A stretch of DNA of 30,774 nt from JAGOUY01 sp964562155 (GTDB lineage Bacteria > Patescibacteriota > Patescibacteriia > 2-12-FULL-60-25), in the NCBI GenBank assembly GCA_964562155.1, contig CAZLRU010000015.1, forward strand, positions 1-30,774, written 5' to 3'. The translations under genes and the position numbers were made by a program. The notes beneath the pieces were generated by a model that did not search any database, had not been told where the DNA came from, and worked only from the letters and a program-made list of their open reading frames with translations. Of this stretch, positions 24,414 to 30,774 are shown in pieces. The first letter of the stretch is position 1. Each line of letters starts with the position of its first letter.

Positions 24414-26489
24414 CTATTCTCCGTGCTTCGTTTCCTGCATCTGCAACATGCGTCGCTTCCAAACCGGATAGGCACTTAATGACATATCTTCATCGAGCAT
24501 CTTTTTTGCCTCGTCTTGGGCGGACCGGATGAGTTCGAGGTCTGTTAATCGAGCGGCTTTAAACAGCTGTCCCCCGCTTTGTTCAAGACCGACTAGATTT
24601 CCAGCTCCGCGTAACAGGAGATCTTCTTCCGCCAATTTCATCCCATCTTGATGTTTTTCTAAGAGGGTGAGTCGATCAAGACTTGCGCCCTCTGCGTCAC
24701 TTAAGAGAAAGCAGTGGCTTTGTAGCGCGGATCTGCCTACGCGTCCGCGTAATTGGTGTAATTGCGCAAGGCCAAATCGTTCGGCGCCTTCTATAGCCAT
24801 CACGGTTGCTTGTGGCACATCTATACCCACCTCTATCACAGAGGTTGCGACCAATACCTGGATCTTTCCTTGAGAAAAATCCTGCATGGTTTTTTCTTTT
24901 TCTTCCGATTTTAGACGTCCGTGGAGTATCCCAAGACTTAGTCCTTTTAACGGTCCATTGGATAAGCGTTTTGTTTCATCCGTGACTGAGCGCACACCAA
25001 GGGTATCGGAGGCATCGATGAGGGGGCAGACGATAAAAGCTCGCTCCCCTTTTTGAACGGCTAATTTTATCGCTGTATAGGCTCGCTCTCGTTCTAGCCC
25101 GATGCAGACTTTTGTTTTTATCGGTAAGCGTCCTTTGGGTTTTTCTTGGATCAAAGAAATATCCAGATCTCCGTACAACGTCAGCGCGAGGGAGCGCGGA
25201 ATAGGTGTGGCGGTCATGGAAAGCAGGTGTGGGATTTTTCCATCAGGACGTTTAGGTTGAGCGAGTAGCTCCCGTTGAGCAACACCAAAACGATGTTGTT
25301 CGTCGACGATGGAAAGCGCGAGATCTGATGGCAGCCGGTTAGCTTCTAATAACGCATGCGTTCCTACGACAATTACATTTCCACGACCGATGCGCATCTC
25401 GGCTTCTTCTTTTTTCAGCTCCTCAATTCCCCCATCAAAAAAGGCGCGCTTATCTGTACGGGTCAGGAGGACGACCGGGACATGATGCTTGGCAAAAAAC
25501 AAGCGCAAACTCTCTGCGTGTTGGCGAGCGAGGATATCTGTAGGGGCTAATAGCGCTGCTGAGGAGCCTTGACGATGCACGCAGGCGGCCATAAAAGCCG
25601 CTACCACCGTTTTACCCGAGCCTACGTCACCCTGTACGAGCCGGCGCATGGGTGTTGGTTTTTCGAGGCCTTGCAGAATCGTCCAGGCAACTCGTTTTTG
25701 ATCCCCCGTAAGAGGATAGGGCAGACTTGTGACAAACTTTTTGGCGAAGGGCTCGTCGAAGAGAATTGTGGGTGCGCCCGCCGCTTGTGAAAGGCGTTTG
25801 ATGGATTGAAGTGCGAGCTGATACGCCAGCAATTCATCAAAGGCCAAGCGCTGACGGCCTTTTTCTGCCTCTTCTGCGTGCTCCGGGAGATGAATGAAGC
25901 GAACGGCTTCTGAGAATGAGACGAATCGTTCTAGAAGGTGAGGTATATCCTGCAGTGGGTCGGGTGGGTATTCAACGCTCTCGAGAGCCACTTGCATCAA
26001 CCGACGGTAGGTTTTTTGTGCCAATGTGCCCGATAGCCCGTAGACGGGAGCGATTTTCCCTGCGGCGATCGTCTCACTCCCCGCCTGCTCATAGAGAGGA
26101 TGAATCAAACTTTTTCCGTAGGGTGGATCGACTTTTATTTTTCCTGAGAGAAGTAACTCCTGTCCAACGCTGAACTGCGTAAGCATCCAGGGCTGGTTAA
26201 AAAAATTGGCGTTTATTTTTCCGGTTGCATCTTCCAGTGTGAGGCGGATGATCTGCATGCGTTGGCGGAAGGTTGGAAGTTTTTTGATGGAAAGAATGGT
26301 TCCGCGAATGGTGACGACATCTCCGTCTGAGGCATCACGAATAGCAACCGTTTTAGAAAAATCATCGTATCGACGAGGAAGGGTTACGAGGAGATCGCCA
26401 ACCGTTTGAATTCCCAAGCCCTGCCACGCTTTGCGGACAGAAGGGGTGGTGCCTTGGATGAAGGCGACGGGATCATCGAAACGAAGCAT
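24414..26489 (-). CDS. recG: ATP-dependent DNA helicase RecG
   Basis: RecG is a superfamily 2 helicase that remodels stalled forks and D-loops. The 691-residue product matches family length. The wedge domain with its OB-fold (about 1-170) carries GDVVTIRGTILSIKKL. Helicase domain 1 (about 220-450) has the ATP-binding GDVGSGKT (about 287-294) and the family-type DEQHRFG box (about 395-401). Helicase domain 2 (about 455-640) has VIEVGIDVPQATVM and QLHQLRGRVGRS. The C-terminal TRG-like region includes LLLRGAGNLVGLEQSGG. All motifs are intact. It is convergent with radA and divergent from a small membrane protein. A TATTCT hexamer lies 5 bases ahead of its ATG. Confidence 0.97.
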   Translation of the reverse strand: MLRFDDPVAFIQGTTPSVRKAWQGLGIQTVGDLLVTLPRRYDDFSKTVAIRDASDGDVVTIRGTILSIKKLPTFRQRMQIIRLTLEDATGKINANFFNQPWMLTQFSVGQELLLSGKIKVDPPYGKSLIHPLYEQAGSETIAAGKIAPVYGLSGTLAQKTYRRLMQVALESVEYPPDPLQDIPHLLERFVSFSEAVRFIHLPEHAEEAEKGRQRLAFDELLAYQLALQSIKRLSQAAGAPTILFDEPFAKKFVTSLPYPLTGDQKRVAWTILQGLEKPTPMRRLVQGDVGSGKTVVAAFMAACVHRQGSSAALLAPTDILARQHAESLRLFFAKHHVPVVLLTRTDKRAFFDGGIEELKKEEAEMRIGRGNVIVVGTHALLEANRLPSDLALSIVDEQHRFGVAQRELLAQPKRPDGKIPHLLSMTATPIPRSLALTLYGDLDISLIQEKPKGRLPIKTKVCIGLERERAYTAIKLAVQKGERAFIVCPLIDASDTLGVRSVTDETKRLSNGPLKGLSLGILHGRLKSEEKEKTMQDFSQGKIQVLVATSVIEVGIDVPQATVMAIEGAERFGLAQLHQLRGRVGRSALQSHCFLLSDAEGASLDRLTLLEKHQDGMKLAEEDLLLRGAGNLVGLEQSGGQLFKAARLTDLELIRSAQDEAKKMLDEDMSLSAYPVWKRRMLQMQETKHGE

Positions 26490-26494
26490 AGGCC

Positions 26495-26500
26495 AGAATA
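26495..26500 (-). promoter_or_regulatory. Candidate -10 element for recG
   Basis: The minus strand reads TATTCT, 5 bases before the recG ATG at 26489, in the 99-base divergent gap shared with the gene starting at 26589. No convincing -35 is seen. Confidence 0.3.
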
Positions 26501-26571
26501 TTTTTACTGTACGATTCTTGTTCTGGTCTGTCCATGTCTTTCTCCTACTAGATACGCGATCCCTGATCCTG

Positions 26572-26577
26572 TATACT
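26572..26577 (+). promoter_or_regulatory. Candidate -10 element for the 26589 gene
   Basis: This reads TATACT, 11 bases before the ATG at 26589. It supports that start over more upstream in-frame codons, which would overlap recG. Confidence 0.45.
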
Positions 26578-26588
26578 TCTTCTTATCT

Positions 26589-27098
26589 ATGGTCCCCACC
26601 TCTCCCGAAGCTGCCGAGGCATTGATCTTGGCGCAAGACAGATTTGTCTGGGAAGTTCCTTCGTTTGAAAAACGCGAGCGCGGCCGTCGTTGGTATCTGT
26701 TTATGTTGTTGTTGGCAACGTTTTTGGTTGCCTACGCTATTTATACCGCCAACTTTCTGTTTGCGTTCTTGATCGTCTTGATGGCCATTCTTTTATTACT
26801 TACCGGCCGTCAGGAACCCGTTCCCATGCTCGTTCAGATTGGGGATAATGGCATTGTTGTGAATGGGAAGCTTCATCTATACCAGGATTTGGACACCTTC
26901 TCTATCATCTACCAACCCCCTCTCGTCAAGGTTTTATACATAGAAACTCGGAACATTCTGGTTCCTCGCCTACGCATCTCTTTAAATGACCAGGATCCGG
27001 TAGGAATCCGCTCTTTATTGAAGCAATACCTCAAAGAAGACCTCGACTTGCGCGGCGAGTATGTTTCTGATATTATAGGCCGGCTTTTGAGGATCTAG
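26589..27098 (+). CDS. Two-helix membrane protein of unknown function
   Basis: I cannot name this 169-residue product. The N-terminal cytoplasmic part has a charged segment (PSFEKRERGRRWY) just before two adjacent membrane helices (about residues 38-57 and 60-77). A soluble C-terminal domain follows (about 85-169) with a beta-rich look: VQIGDNGIVVNGKLHLYQDLDTF, then VKVLYIETRNILVPRLRISL. The layout is reminiscent of small membrane proteins with a PH-like domain after a helix pair, but this is only a resemblance. The frame is open further upstream to 26406. I start at ATG 26589 because of the -10 element and because the longer form would sit inside recG. It stands alone before the tRNA gene. 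Confidence 0.75.
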   Translation: MVPTSPEAAEALILAQDRFVWEVPSFEKRERGRRWYLFMLLLATFLVAYAIYTANFLFAFLIVLMAILLLLTGRQEPVPMLVQIGDNGIVVNGKLHLYQDLDTFSIIYQPPLVKVLYIETRNILVPRLRISLNDQDPVGIRSLLKQYLKEDLDLRGEYVSDIIGRLLRI

Positions 27099-27185
27099 AT
27101 TGCGCACTCGTATACCAAAGGGGTATGCGCGCGCGTCGTCGCTCGGAATCACAAGCATTGTTGATTCTCGTGTTCCTCGCTCCTA

Positions 27186-27262
27186 GCACTCGTAGCTCAG
27201 CTGGATAGAGCGCTTCCCTGCGGAGGAAGAGGTCAGACGTTCGAATCGTCTCGAGTGCACCA
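27186..27262 (+). tRNA. tRNA-Arg (anticodon GCG), CCA encoded
   Basis: The cloverleaf is complete over 77 bases. The acceptor GCACTCG pairs with CGAGTGC. The D arm is GCTC/GAGC with loop AGCTGGATA. The anticodon stem CTTCC/GGAAG encloses the loop CTGCGGA. The variable loop is AGGTC. The T arm is AGACG/CGTCT with TTCGAAT, followed by A73 and a genomic CCA. The anticodon 5'-GCG-3' reads CGC and CGU. A20 and C35 fit arginine identity. Most bacteria read these codons with tRNA-Arg(ACG) edited to inosine, so G34 is unusual. Confidence 0.96.
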
Positions 27263-27267
27263 GCGAA

Positions 27268-27294
27268 TAAACCACCCATCACGGGTGGTTTTTC
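27268..27294 (+). terminator. Rho-independent terminator after tRNA-Arg
   Basis: AACCACCC (27270-27277) pairs perfectly with GGGTGGTT (27283-27290) around a 5-base loop and is followed by further Ts. It lies 7 bases past the tRNA CCA end, the expected place for a tRNA terminator. Confidence 0.9.
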
Positions 27295-27350
27295 GTATTT
27301 TCCTTATTTACATGTGTTTAACGTTGTTGGTCGGGCCTGAGGTGAGCGGA

Positions 27351-28661
27351 CTAGATCCGGGCGTACCGTGGCACATACTCACTTCTTACCGTCGGTTTTG
27401 CTGCTTTTGGCGGTGCCGGCCACTCCTGCCAACATGGTTCATGCGGATGTTCTTGGCGGAGCCTGCGTACAAGATCGCTCACAAACCCAAAATCGGATGG
27501 TTGGGGTGAAGCGGGGGCGCCATTTAGGGTCATGAGTCGGCGGAAGGCCGGATTCTCTTTCAACATAAATACCACGTCTTTGTAGGTAACCGCCTGTGGC
27601 ATCGTGGGTTCTTTTTTGCCTTCTACCACCTTTGCCAAGGCTCTTTTTCCGGGTAGCATCGCCCTGCGCATCTCGTCTTGTTGTTCCTCGGTGAGGCCTA
27701 GATTTGAAAGGATTTCACCCACCGCTGTCGCATACACTTTTTGTTGCTCGGTCACGGATTGATCCCGCAGGGTCTTATCATACATCCAGGCTGATCGAAC
27801 CAGGTTTTCAAAGGCTTGCAGCAATGGAGGAGCAGCCAAGTTTGCGTACTCGGGCCTATCTATGAAGACTCCCGTTTTTATTTGCACCGGCCTTGGCTTA
27901 TGGCTTTTTTCCAAGAAAAAAATAATGTCACGCTCTTCAAACCGCCCGCGAGCTCCCGTCGCTTTTTGGCGCAAGATGTCTTCGCGTGGCATGACCTGTT
28001 CCACGTGAGTGGCCGGATGTAAAAATTGCGCGTCATTTTTTACTCCGCCCCAAACCCACTGTGGGCCGTACCGTAATAATCCAATCACGGCTATTTCCGC
28101 CTTCTTCCCGGCCTGGTCTTCGGAAGTATATTGTTGAGATAATCGTTTAAATGCTTCTACACGATCCTCTACAGGAAGAGGGTCTTTGGGGAAGTAGTAC
28201 GCTTGATTAGCCAGAAGATCCGCCAGACGAACGCGCAGATCAGTGAGATGAAGATGCGGGATAACCTCTTGCTCCGCGTACACGGGGTGATACGCCTTAT
28301 CCACGAGCTCGATAAGCACGCGGTATCTTGCGATGATTCTCTGGTACTCTTGCTTATCTGCCGGATCGCATTCAAGGCCGCGTTGTTGTTTTTTCAGTAA
28401 ACGATCCCGCAATGCTTCATCGAGCATCATGCACTCTACCGCTTCCCATAAGGCCCGTTCAGGGTAGTTGTGTTTTTCTTTTTGACCCGTCACCTTGGCT
28501 AGATCTGTGTCGATATTTTTTACCCTAAACCCCTTTAGTACGTGTGTTCGTGCAAAAAAATGTTCCCGGACTTCGGGCCGTGCACGCTCAAACCAGGGGG
28601 TGATCACGACTTCATCACGATCATCACGGTGATATGTTTCGGGTGATTCTCGAAAGTCCAT
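27351..28661 (-). CDS. Protein of unknown function with a possible PD-(D/E)XK-like core
   Basis: I do not recognise this 436-residue soluble protein as a named family. It is mostly helical and charged, without signal peptide or membrane helix. One central stretch resembles a PD-(D/E)XK nuclease core: an acidic helix (AEIAVIGLLRYGPQWVWGG, about residues 189-207), then a strand with an aspartate (FEERDIIFFL, about 238-247) and shortly after a Q-x-K strand (VQIKTG, about 257-262). The usual E-x-K is Q-x-K here, a variant seen in some members of the fold. The flanking helical regions (about 40-180 and 270-400) have no clear motif. It lies 19 bases after bcp on the same strand. The nuclease-like reading is inference only. 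Confidence 0.75.
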   Translation of the reverse strand: MDFRESPETYHRDDRDEVVITPWFERARPEVREHFFARTHVLKGFRVKNIDTDLAKVTGQKEKHNYPERALWEAVECMMLDEALRDRLLKKQQRGLECDPADKQEYQRIIARYRVLIELVDKAYHPVYAEQEVIPHLHLTDLRVRLADLLANQAYYFPKDPLPVEDRVEAFKRLSQQYTSEDQAGKKAEIAVIGLLRYGPQWVWGGVKNDAQFLHPATHVEQVMPREDILRQKATGARGRFEERDIIFFLEKSHKPRPVQIKTGVFIDRPEYANLAAPPLLQAFENLVRSAWMYDKTLRDQSVTEQQKVYATAVGEILSNLGLTEEQQDEMRRAMLPGKRALAKVVEGKKEPTMPQAVTYKDVVFMLKENPAFRRLMTLNGAPASPQPSDFGFVSDLVRRLRQEHPHEPCWQEWPAPPKAAKPTVRSEYVPRYARI

Positions 28662-28680
28662 ACAAAGAGCGGGGTATCGA

Positions 28681-29154
28681 TTATCCTTGCAGTGTTTTAA
28701 GATCTTGTAACACTTCCTCCGCGTGCGTTTCCGGCTTTACGCCCTCGTAGACTTTTGCGATCACGCCTTTTGGATCGATGATAAAACTCGTGCGTAGTGT
28801 CCCCATGTATTCGCGTCCCATGAATTTCTTTTTGGCCCAGAGTCCATAAGCATTCACCACGGTTTTGTCTTCGTCGGATAGTAGTGTAAAGGGCAATTGG
28901 AATTTTTCGGCGAATTTGGCGTGCTTTTTTACCGGATCCACGCTCACCCCAAAGACGTTGGCGTTTATTTTTTTAAATTTTGGGAGATTATCGCGAAAGG
29001 CGCACGCCTCTTTTGTGCAGCCTGGCGTGTCATCTTTTGGATAGAAATATAAAACGACCCATTCCCCTGTGTAATCAGACAGAGAATGCTCTTTTCCTTC
29101 TTGATCAAGCATGGTCCAGGCAGGAGCCTTTGAACCAACCGTGGGAAGCGACAT
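28681..29154 (-). CDS. bcp: Thioredoxin-dependent peroxiredoxin, Bcp/PrxQ type
   Basis: This enzyme reduces hydrogen peroxide and organic hydroperoxides using thioredoxin. The 157-residue product has the usual length. The active site is in PKDDTPGCTKEACAFRD: the peroxidatic cysteine follows TPG (about residue 46), and the resolving cysteine comes five positions later, the PrxQ arrangement. The family elements VVLYFYPKD, SVDPVKKHAKFAEKF and RTSFIIDPKG are present. It starts 11 bases after the alkyltransferase stop. A TAAAAT hexamer overlapping that stop codon, 8 bases before the ATG, could give it an extra leaderless transcript. Confidence 0.96.
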   Translation of the reverse strand: MSLPTVGSKAPAWTMLDQEGKEHSLSDYTGEWVVLYFYPKDDTPGCTKEACAFRDNLPKFKKINANVFGVSVDPVKKHAKFAEKFQLPFTLLSDEDKTVVNAYGLWAKKKFMGREYMGTLRTSFIIDPKGVIAKVYEGVKPETHAEEVLQDLKTLQG

Positions 29155-29162
29155 ATACGGGT

Positions 29163-29168
29163 ATTTTA
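29163..29168 (-). promoter_or_regulatory. Candidate -10 element for bcp
   Basis: The minus strand reads TAAAAT, overlapping the stop codon of the upstream alkyltransferase and ending 8 bases before the bcp ATG at 29154. No -35 is evident. Confidence 0.3.
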
Positions 29169-29450
29169 GCGGTGCAACTGACTCATGTCTACGCCTTCCT
29201 CAGCGAGACGCGCCCACTTGGTTTGGCTTCCGCCGGGACGGTTATATTCCCCTACCTTGCCGTCAGCACGAACAACGCGGTGACAAGGAATATGAGGATC
29301 CAAATTCGCCTTCATGAGTGAGCCTACCGCGCGCGCGGCCCCTGGAACCCCCGCTGCGTTTGCGACCTCTCCATAGGTTCGCACCGAGCCTTTGGGAATC
29401 GCCTTAACCGCCGCATGCACTCGATCACGAAACGATTGACTTGTCACCAT
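29166..29450 (-). CDS. Minimal O6-alkylguanine-DNA alkyltransferase (catalytic domain only)
   Basis: This suicide repair protein takes alkyl groups from O6-alkylguanine onto a cysteine. The product has 94 residues, only the DNA-binding and catalytic domain. The N-terminal domain of Ogt/Ada proteins is absent. The helix-turn-helix segment is GSVRTYGEVANAAGVPGAARAVG. The active-site motif is IPCHRVV with the cysteine intact, so it is a true methyltransferase rather than an ATL protein, where Cys is replaced. The frame opens at ATG 29492, but a terminator covers those first codons. Therefore I take ATG 29450, 8 bases after a TATGCT hexamer; ATG 29456 is also possible. The preceding gene encodes an XRE-type regulator. 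Confidence 0.88.
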   Translation of the reverse strand: MVTSQSFRDRVHAAVKAIPKGSVRTYGEVANAAGVPGAARAVGSLMKANLDPHIPCHRVVRADGKVGEYNRPGGSQTKWARLAEEGVDMSQLHR

Positions 29451-29458
29451 ATCCATCG

Positions 29459-29464
29459 AGCATA
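29459..29464 (-). promoter_or_regulatory. Candidate -10 element for the alkyltransferase
   Basis: The minus strand reads TATGCT, 8 bases before ATG 29450 and immediately after the terminator that closes the regulator gene. No good -35 is visible. Confidence 0.4.
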
Positions 29465-29489
29465 GCAAAAACGAGCCGGGTTGGCTCGT
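29465..29489 (-). terminator. Rho-independent terminator after the XRE regulator gene
   Basis: On the minus strand ACGAGCC (29489-29483) pairs with GGCTCGT (29477-29471) around a 5-base loop. A T-run follows. A second GC-rich hairpin (29499-29504 with 29513-29518) precedes it. It separates the regulator from the alkyltransferase and overlaps the upstream in-frame extension of the latter. Confidence 0.75.
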
Positions 29490-29528
29490 CATTTTACTCT
29501 CCCCCTACCCGAGGGGAGTTGGAGGGGG

Positions 29529-29753
29529 TTATTTCAACAAATCCTCGAGCTTGACCTTGAATACCTCTGAAATCCCGATCAGCGTGCTGATGGTTGGGTT
29601 CTGGTTAGCGCCGGATTCGAGCTTGATAATGGTGTTGTAATTCACGGCGGCGCGCTCGGCTAATTCTTCACGAGAAAGATCCATCGCGAGGCGGCGCTTT
29701 TTGATGTTTTGAGCGATTTTGCTCAGGTGATACGCGGATTTCTTGGTAGGCAT
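29529..29753 (-). CDS. XRE-family helix-turn-helix regulator
   Basis: The 74-residue product is a single Cro/CI-type DNA-binding domain with little else: RRLAMDLSREELAERAAVN forms helices 1-2, NTIIKLESGANQNPTISTL forms the recognition helix and following turn, and it ends in VKLEDLLK. Such small regulators bind palindromic sites as dimers, often near their own promoter. An AT-rich inverted repeat (29754-29783) sits directly upstream and is the likely site. A terminator follows the gene, so it is probably its own unit. No toxin gene is adjacent: the neighbours are a Ham1 pyrophosphatase and an alkyltransferase. Its regulatory target is unknown. Confidence 0.92.
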   Translation of the reverse strand: MPTKKSAYHLSKIAQNIKKRRLAMDLSREELAERAAVNYNTIIKLESGANQNPTISTLIGISEVFKVKLEDLLK

Positions 29754-29799
29754 AATAATAGAATAAATGCACCCTATATTATTAAAATGCCCCCGTCAA
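29754..29799 (-). promoter_or_regulatory. Promoter and possible operator of the XRE regulator
   Basis: An imperfect AT-rich inverted repeat, AATAATAG (29754-29761) against CTATATTATT (29774-29783), lies next to the regulator ATG. On the minus strand it covers TATTCT (29765-29760, 6 bases before the ATG) and TATAGG (29778-29773). TTGACG at 29799-29794 is a good -35 but its spacing to TATAGG is only 15. Autoregulation is inferred. Confidence 0.4.
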
Positions 29800-29833
29800 G
29801 ACGGTCTATTGCGGGCCGCGCACGCCGGTCTGG

Positions 29834-30379
29834 TTATTGGTTTTCCTGCAAAAGAAAGGCTTTCAACTCCGCAAATGGTTTGTGCCGTATATAGGTTTTT
29901 TGATCGTCTTCCTCGTTTAGCTGCGCGCGCGTGACCGCATAACCCTCGGGAATAAAGATCTTATCCCAGCCGAATCCCCTCTCTCCGGCGGGAGCCTGGG
30001 CGATTTCCCCTTCCGATGCTGCTTCAAACATCTTCATGGTTTGACCATCAAAATATCCAAACACCGTTTTTACGGTGGCCTTTCGACTTAAACCGTTTAT
30101 CATCGAGCACATCACCTCAAATGGGACTCTGTCTACAAAAAAGCGAATGAATGGACCCGGTAGCCCGTTCAGCCCTTCAAACTCCAATGATACGTCTTCA
30201 ACGATGACGGGGCTTTTTATGTGTTCGTAGGCTTGGCGGACTTTGTGCTCGACGATCTTATGAAGATCCATCGACTGAAGCTCCTCTAGATCCAGCTTCA
30301 CGTGTTTTACCGGAATGCCAAGAGATTTGGCCAAGTAGTCGGCCTTGCTCTGATTACCGGTGATAAAGGTGACATCCAT
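29834..30379 (-). CDS. Ham1/RdgB-type non-canonical purine NTP pyrophosphatase
   Basis: This enzyme removes ITP, dITP and XTP from the nucleotide pool by cleaving them to monophosphates. The 181-residue product has the family start FITGNQSKADYL (family T/S-x-N-x-x-K). The catalytic acid region is VIVEDVSLEFEGLNGLPGPFIRFF (about residues 58-81). The substrate-binding segment is GFGWDKIFIPEGY (about 135-147), then the final helix. It is shorter than E. coli RdgB (197 residues) and nearer to the archaeal and eukaryotic Ham1 type in length and in GWDKIF. It starts 6 bases after the stop of the partial hydrolase gene, so the two are cotranscribed. Confidence 0.93.
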   Translation of the reverse strand: MDVTFITGNQSKADYLAKSLGIPVKHVKLDLEELQSMDLHKIVEHKVRQAYEHIKSPVIVEDVSLEFEGLNGLPGPFIRFFVDRVPFEVMCSMINGLSRKATVKTVFGYFDGQTMKMFEAASEGEIAQAPAGERGFGWDKIFIPEGYAVTRAQLNEEDDQKTYIRHKPFAELKAFLLQENQ

Positions 30380-30385
30380 ACATCT

Positions 30386-30774
30386 TTATTTTTCTTCAAA
30401 AAAGGCCTTGATCTTTGACCAGTGTGTTTGAACGGTGTCGATGGTGCTTAGATGACCTCCCGTAGCAAGTATATTGATCCGGATCTTTGCTGTATCGCAG
30501 AACGCTTTCACGCCTTTCCAGGGAATATACGGGTCGTTCTTGGCATGAAAGACCATGATCTTGGTTTTGTTTAATTCATGTATCTGCTTCGCGGGGTTGA
30601 AAAAGGTCTCGGACTCAATCTTCTTCCAGTTCTTGTCTGATAAACGATAGGCACTCCCAAAAGCCTCGCGGATATAGGCGGCGTAATTCTTGTTTGACGT
30701 CTCCTGTTTTTGCTCTTCCGGCAAGATCGCCCAATCAACCACGGGGCAATTGGCGATCACTTTTTTGACGCGTG
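30386..30774 (-). CDS. Alpha/beta-hydrolase family protein (5' end cut by window edge)
   Basis: Only the C-terminal 129 codons are in the window. The frame continues open past an internal GTG at 30760 to the edge, so the start and the expected Ser nucleophile lie outside. The visible part has the late catalytic residues of the fold: an aspartate in HAKNDPYIP and a histidine in GGHLST, with a cap-like helical segment before (NKNYAAYIREAFGSAYRLSDKNWKKI). The pattern resembles RBBP9/YdeN-type small serine hydrolases. Substrate is unknown. It is followed by a Ham1-type pyrophosphatase on the same strand. Confidence 0.8.
   Translation of the reverse strand, partial: RVKKVIANCPVVDWAILPEEQKQETSNKNYAAYIREAFGSAYRLSDKNWKKIESETFFNPAKQIHELNKTKIMVFHAKNDPYIPWKGVKAFCDTAKIRINILATGGHLSTIDTVQTHWSKIKAFFEEK

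Noticed and set aside
24412..24414. Shared terminator between convergent radA and recG
   Set aside because: The stops are one base apart and no hairpin with a T-run is visible on either strand near them.
27102..27130. Hairpin ATACC/GGTAT flanked by GCGC repeats after the 26589 gene
   Set aside because: It has no T-run and a large one-sided loop, so I do not call it a terminator. TTGCGC and TATGCG there could be promoter parts for the tRNA but are too poor to claim.
29499..29518. CTCCCC/GGGGAG hairpin as a second terminator
   Set aside because: It is not followed by a T-run on either strand; the neighbouring hairpin at 29471-29489 is the better terminator.
1..30774. CRISPR arrays, transposons, prophage genes or restriction systems
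   Set aside because: No regularly spaced repeats, transposase or integrase motifs, phage structural proteins or methylase motifs were seen.

Overview
The window reads as a chromosomal segment from a bacterium with small, closely packed genes, about half G+C by eye. My best guess is a member of the Candidate Phyla Radiation (Patescibacteria). The basis is inference. A two-helix TrbC/VirB2-type pilin module of the kind common in that group is present. Several genes are lineage-specific membrane or Ala/Ser/Pro-rich proteins without recognisable families. Shine-Dalgarno motifs are nearly absent, and -10-like hexamers sit 5-11 bases ahead of start codons. The standard code is used (TGA acts as a stop, for example in radA). 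I see no insertion sequence, prophage, CRISPR array or rRNA.

Region 1 (1-10670, minus strand) is a housekeeping block read leftwards: a phosphomannomutase/phosphoglucomutase (pmm), the site-2 protease rseP, pheS-pheT, two small one-helix membrane proteins and dnaE, which runs off the left edge. A strongly folded, non-coding stretch lies between pmm and rseP (9143-9283).

Region 2 (10671-11096) is the divergent switch point. It holds about 305 bases of GC-rich sequence made of consecutive hairpins (10755-11059), probably an unassigned structured RNA.

Region 3 (11097-24412, plus strand) begins with lemA-htpX-clpC, a membrane and protein quality-control set with a long stem-loop between lemA and htpX. 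It continues with four genes that look like one envelope system (15215-23024): a 1070-residue low-complexity protein with a C-terminal membrane helix, an anchored TolB-like beta-propeller, an anchored DsbA-like thiol oxidoreductase, and an 874-residue secreted fusion of a Cys-rich segment, a two-helix pilin module, a C39-type cysteine peptidase and an alpha/beta-hydrolase-like domain. This is the most novel part of the window. radA follows and meets recG tail to tail.

Region 4 (24414-30774) holds recG (minus), a divergent two-helix membrane protein, a tRNA-Arg with the unusual anticodon GCG plus its terminator, and then a leftward accessory and repair group: a partial alpha/beta hydrolase, a Ham1-type nucleotide pyrophosphatase, an XRE-type regulator, a minimal O6-alkylguanine-DNA alkyltransferase, a Bcp-type peroxiredoxin and a possible PD-(D/E)XK-like protein.

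Taken together, the genes serve replication and repair (dnaE, radA, recG, the alkyltransferase, Ham1), Phe and Arg decoding, membrane proteolysis (rseP, htpX, clpC), surface sugar supply (pmm), and an apparently disulfide-dependent surface assembly.
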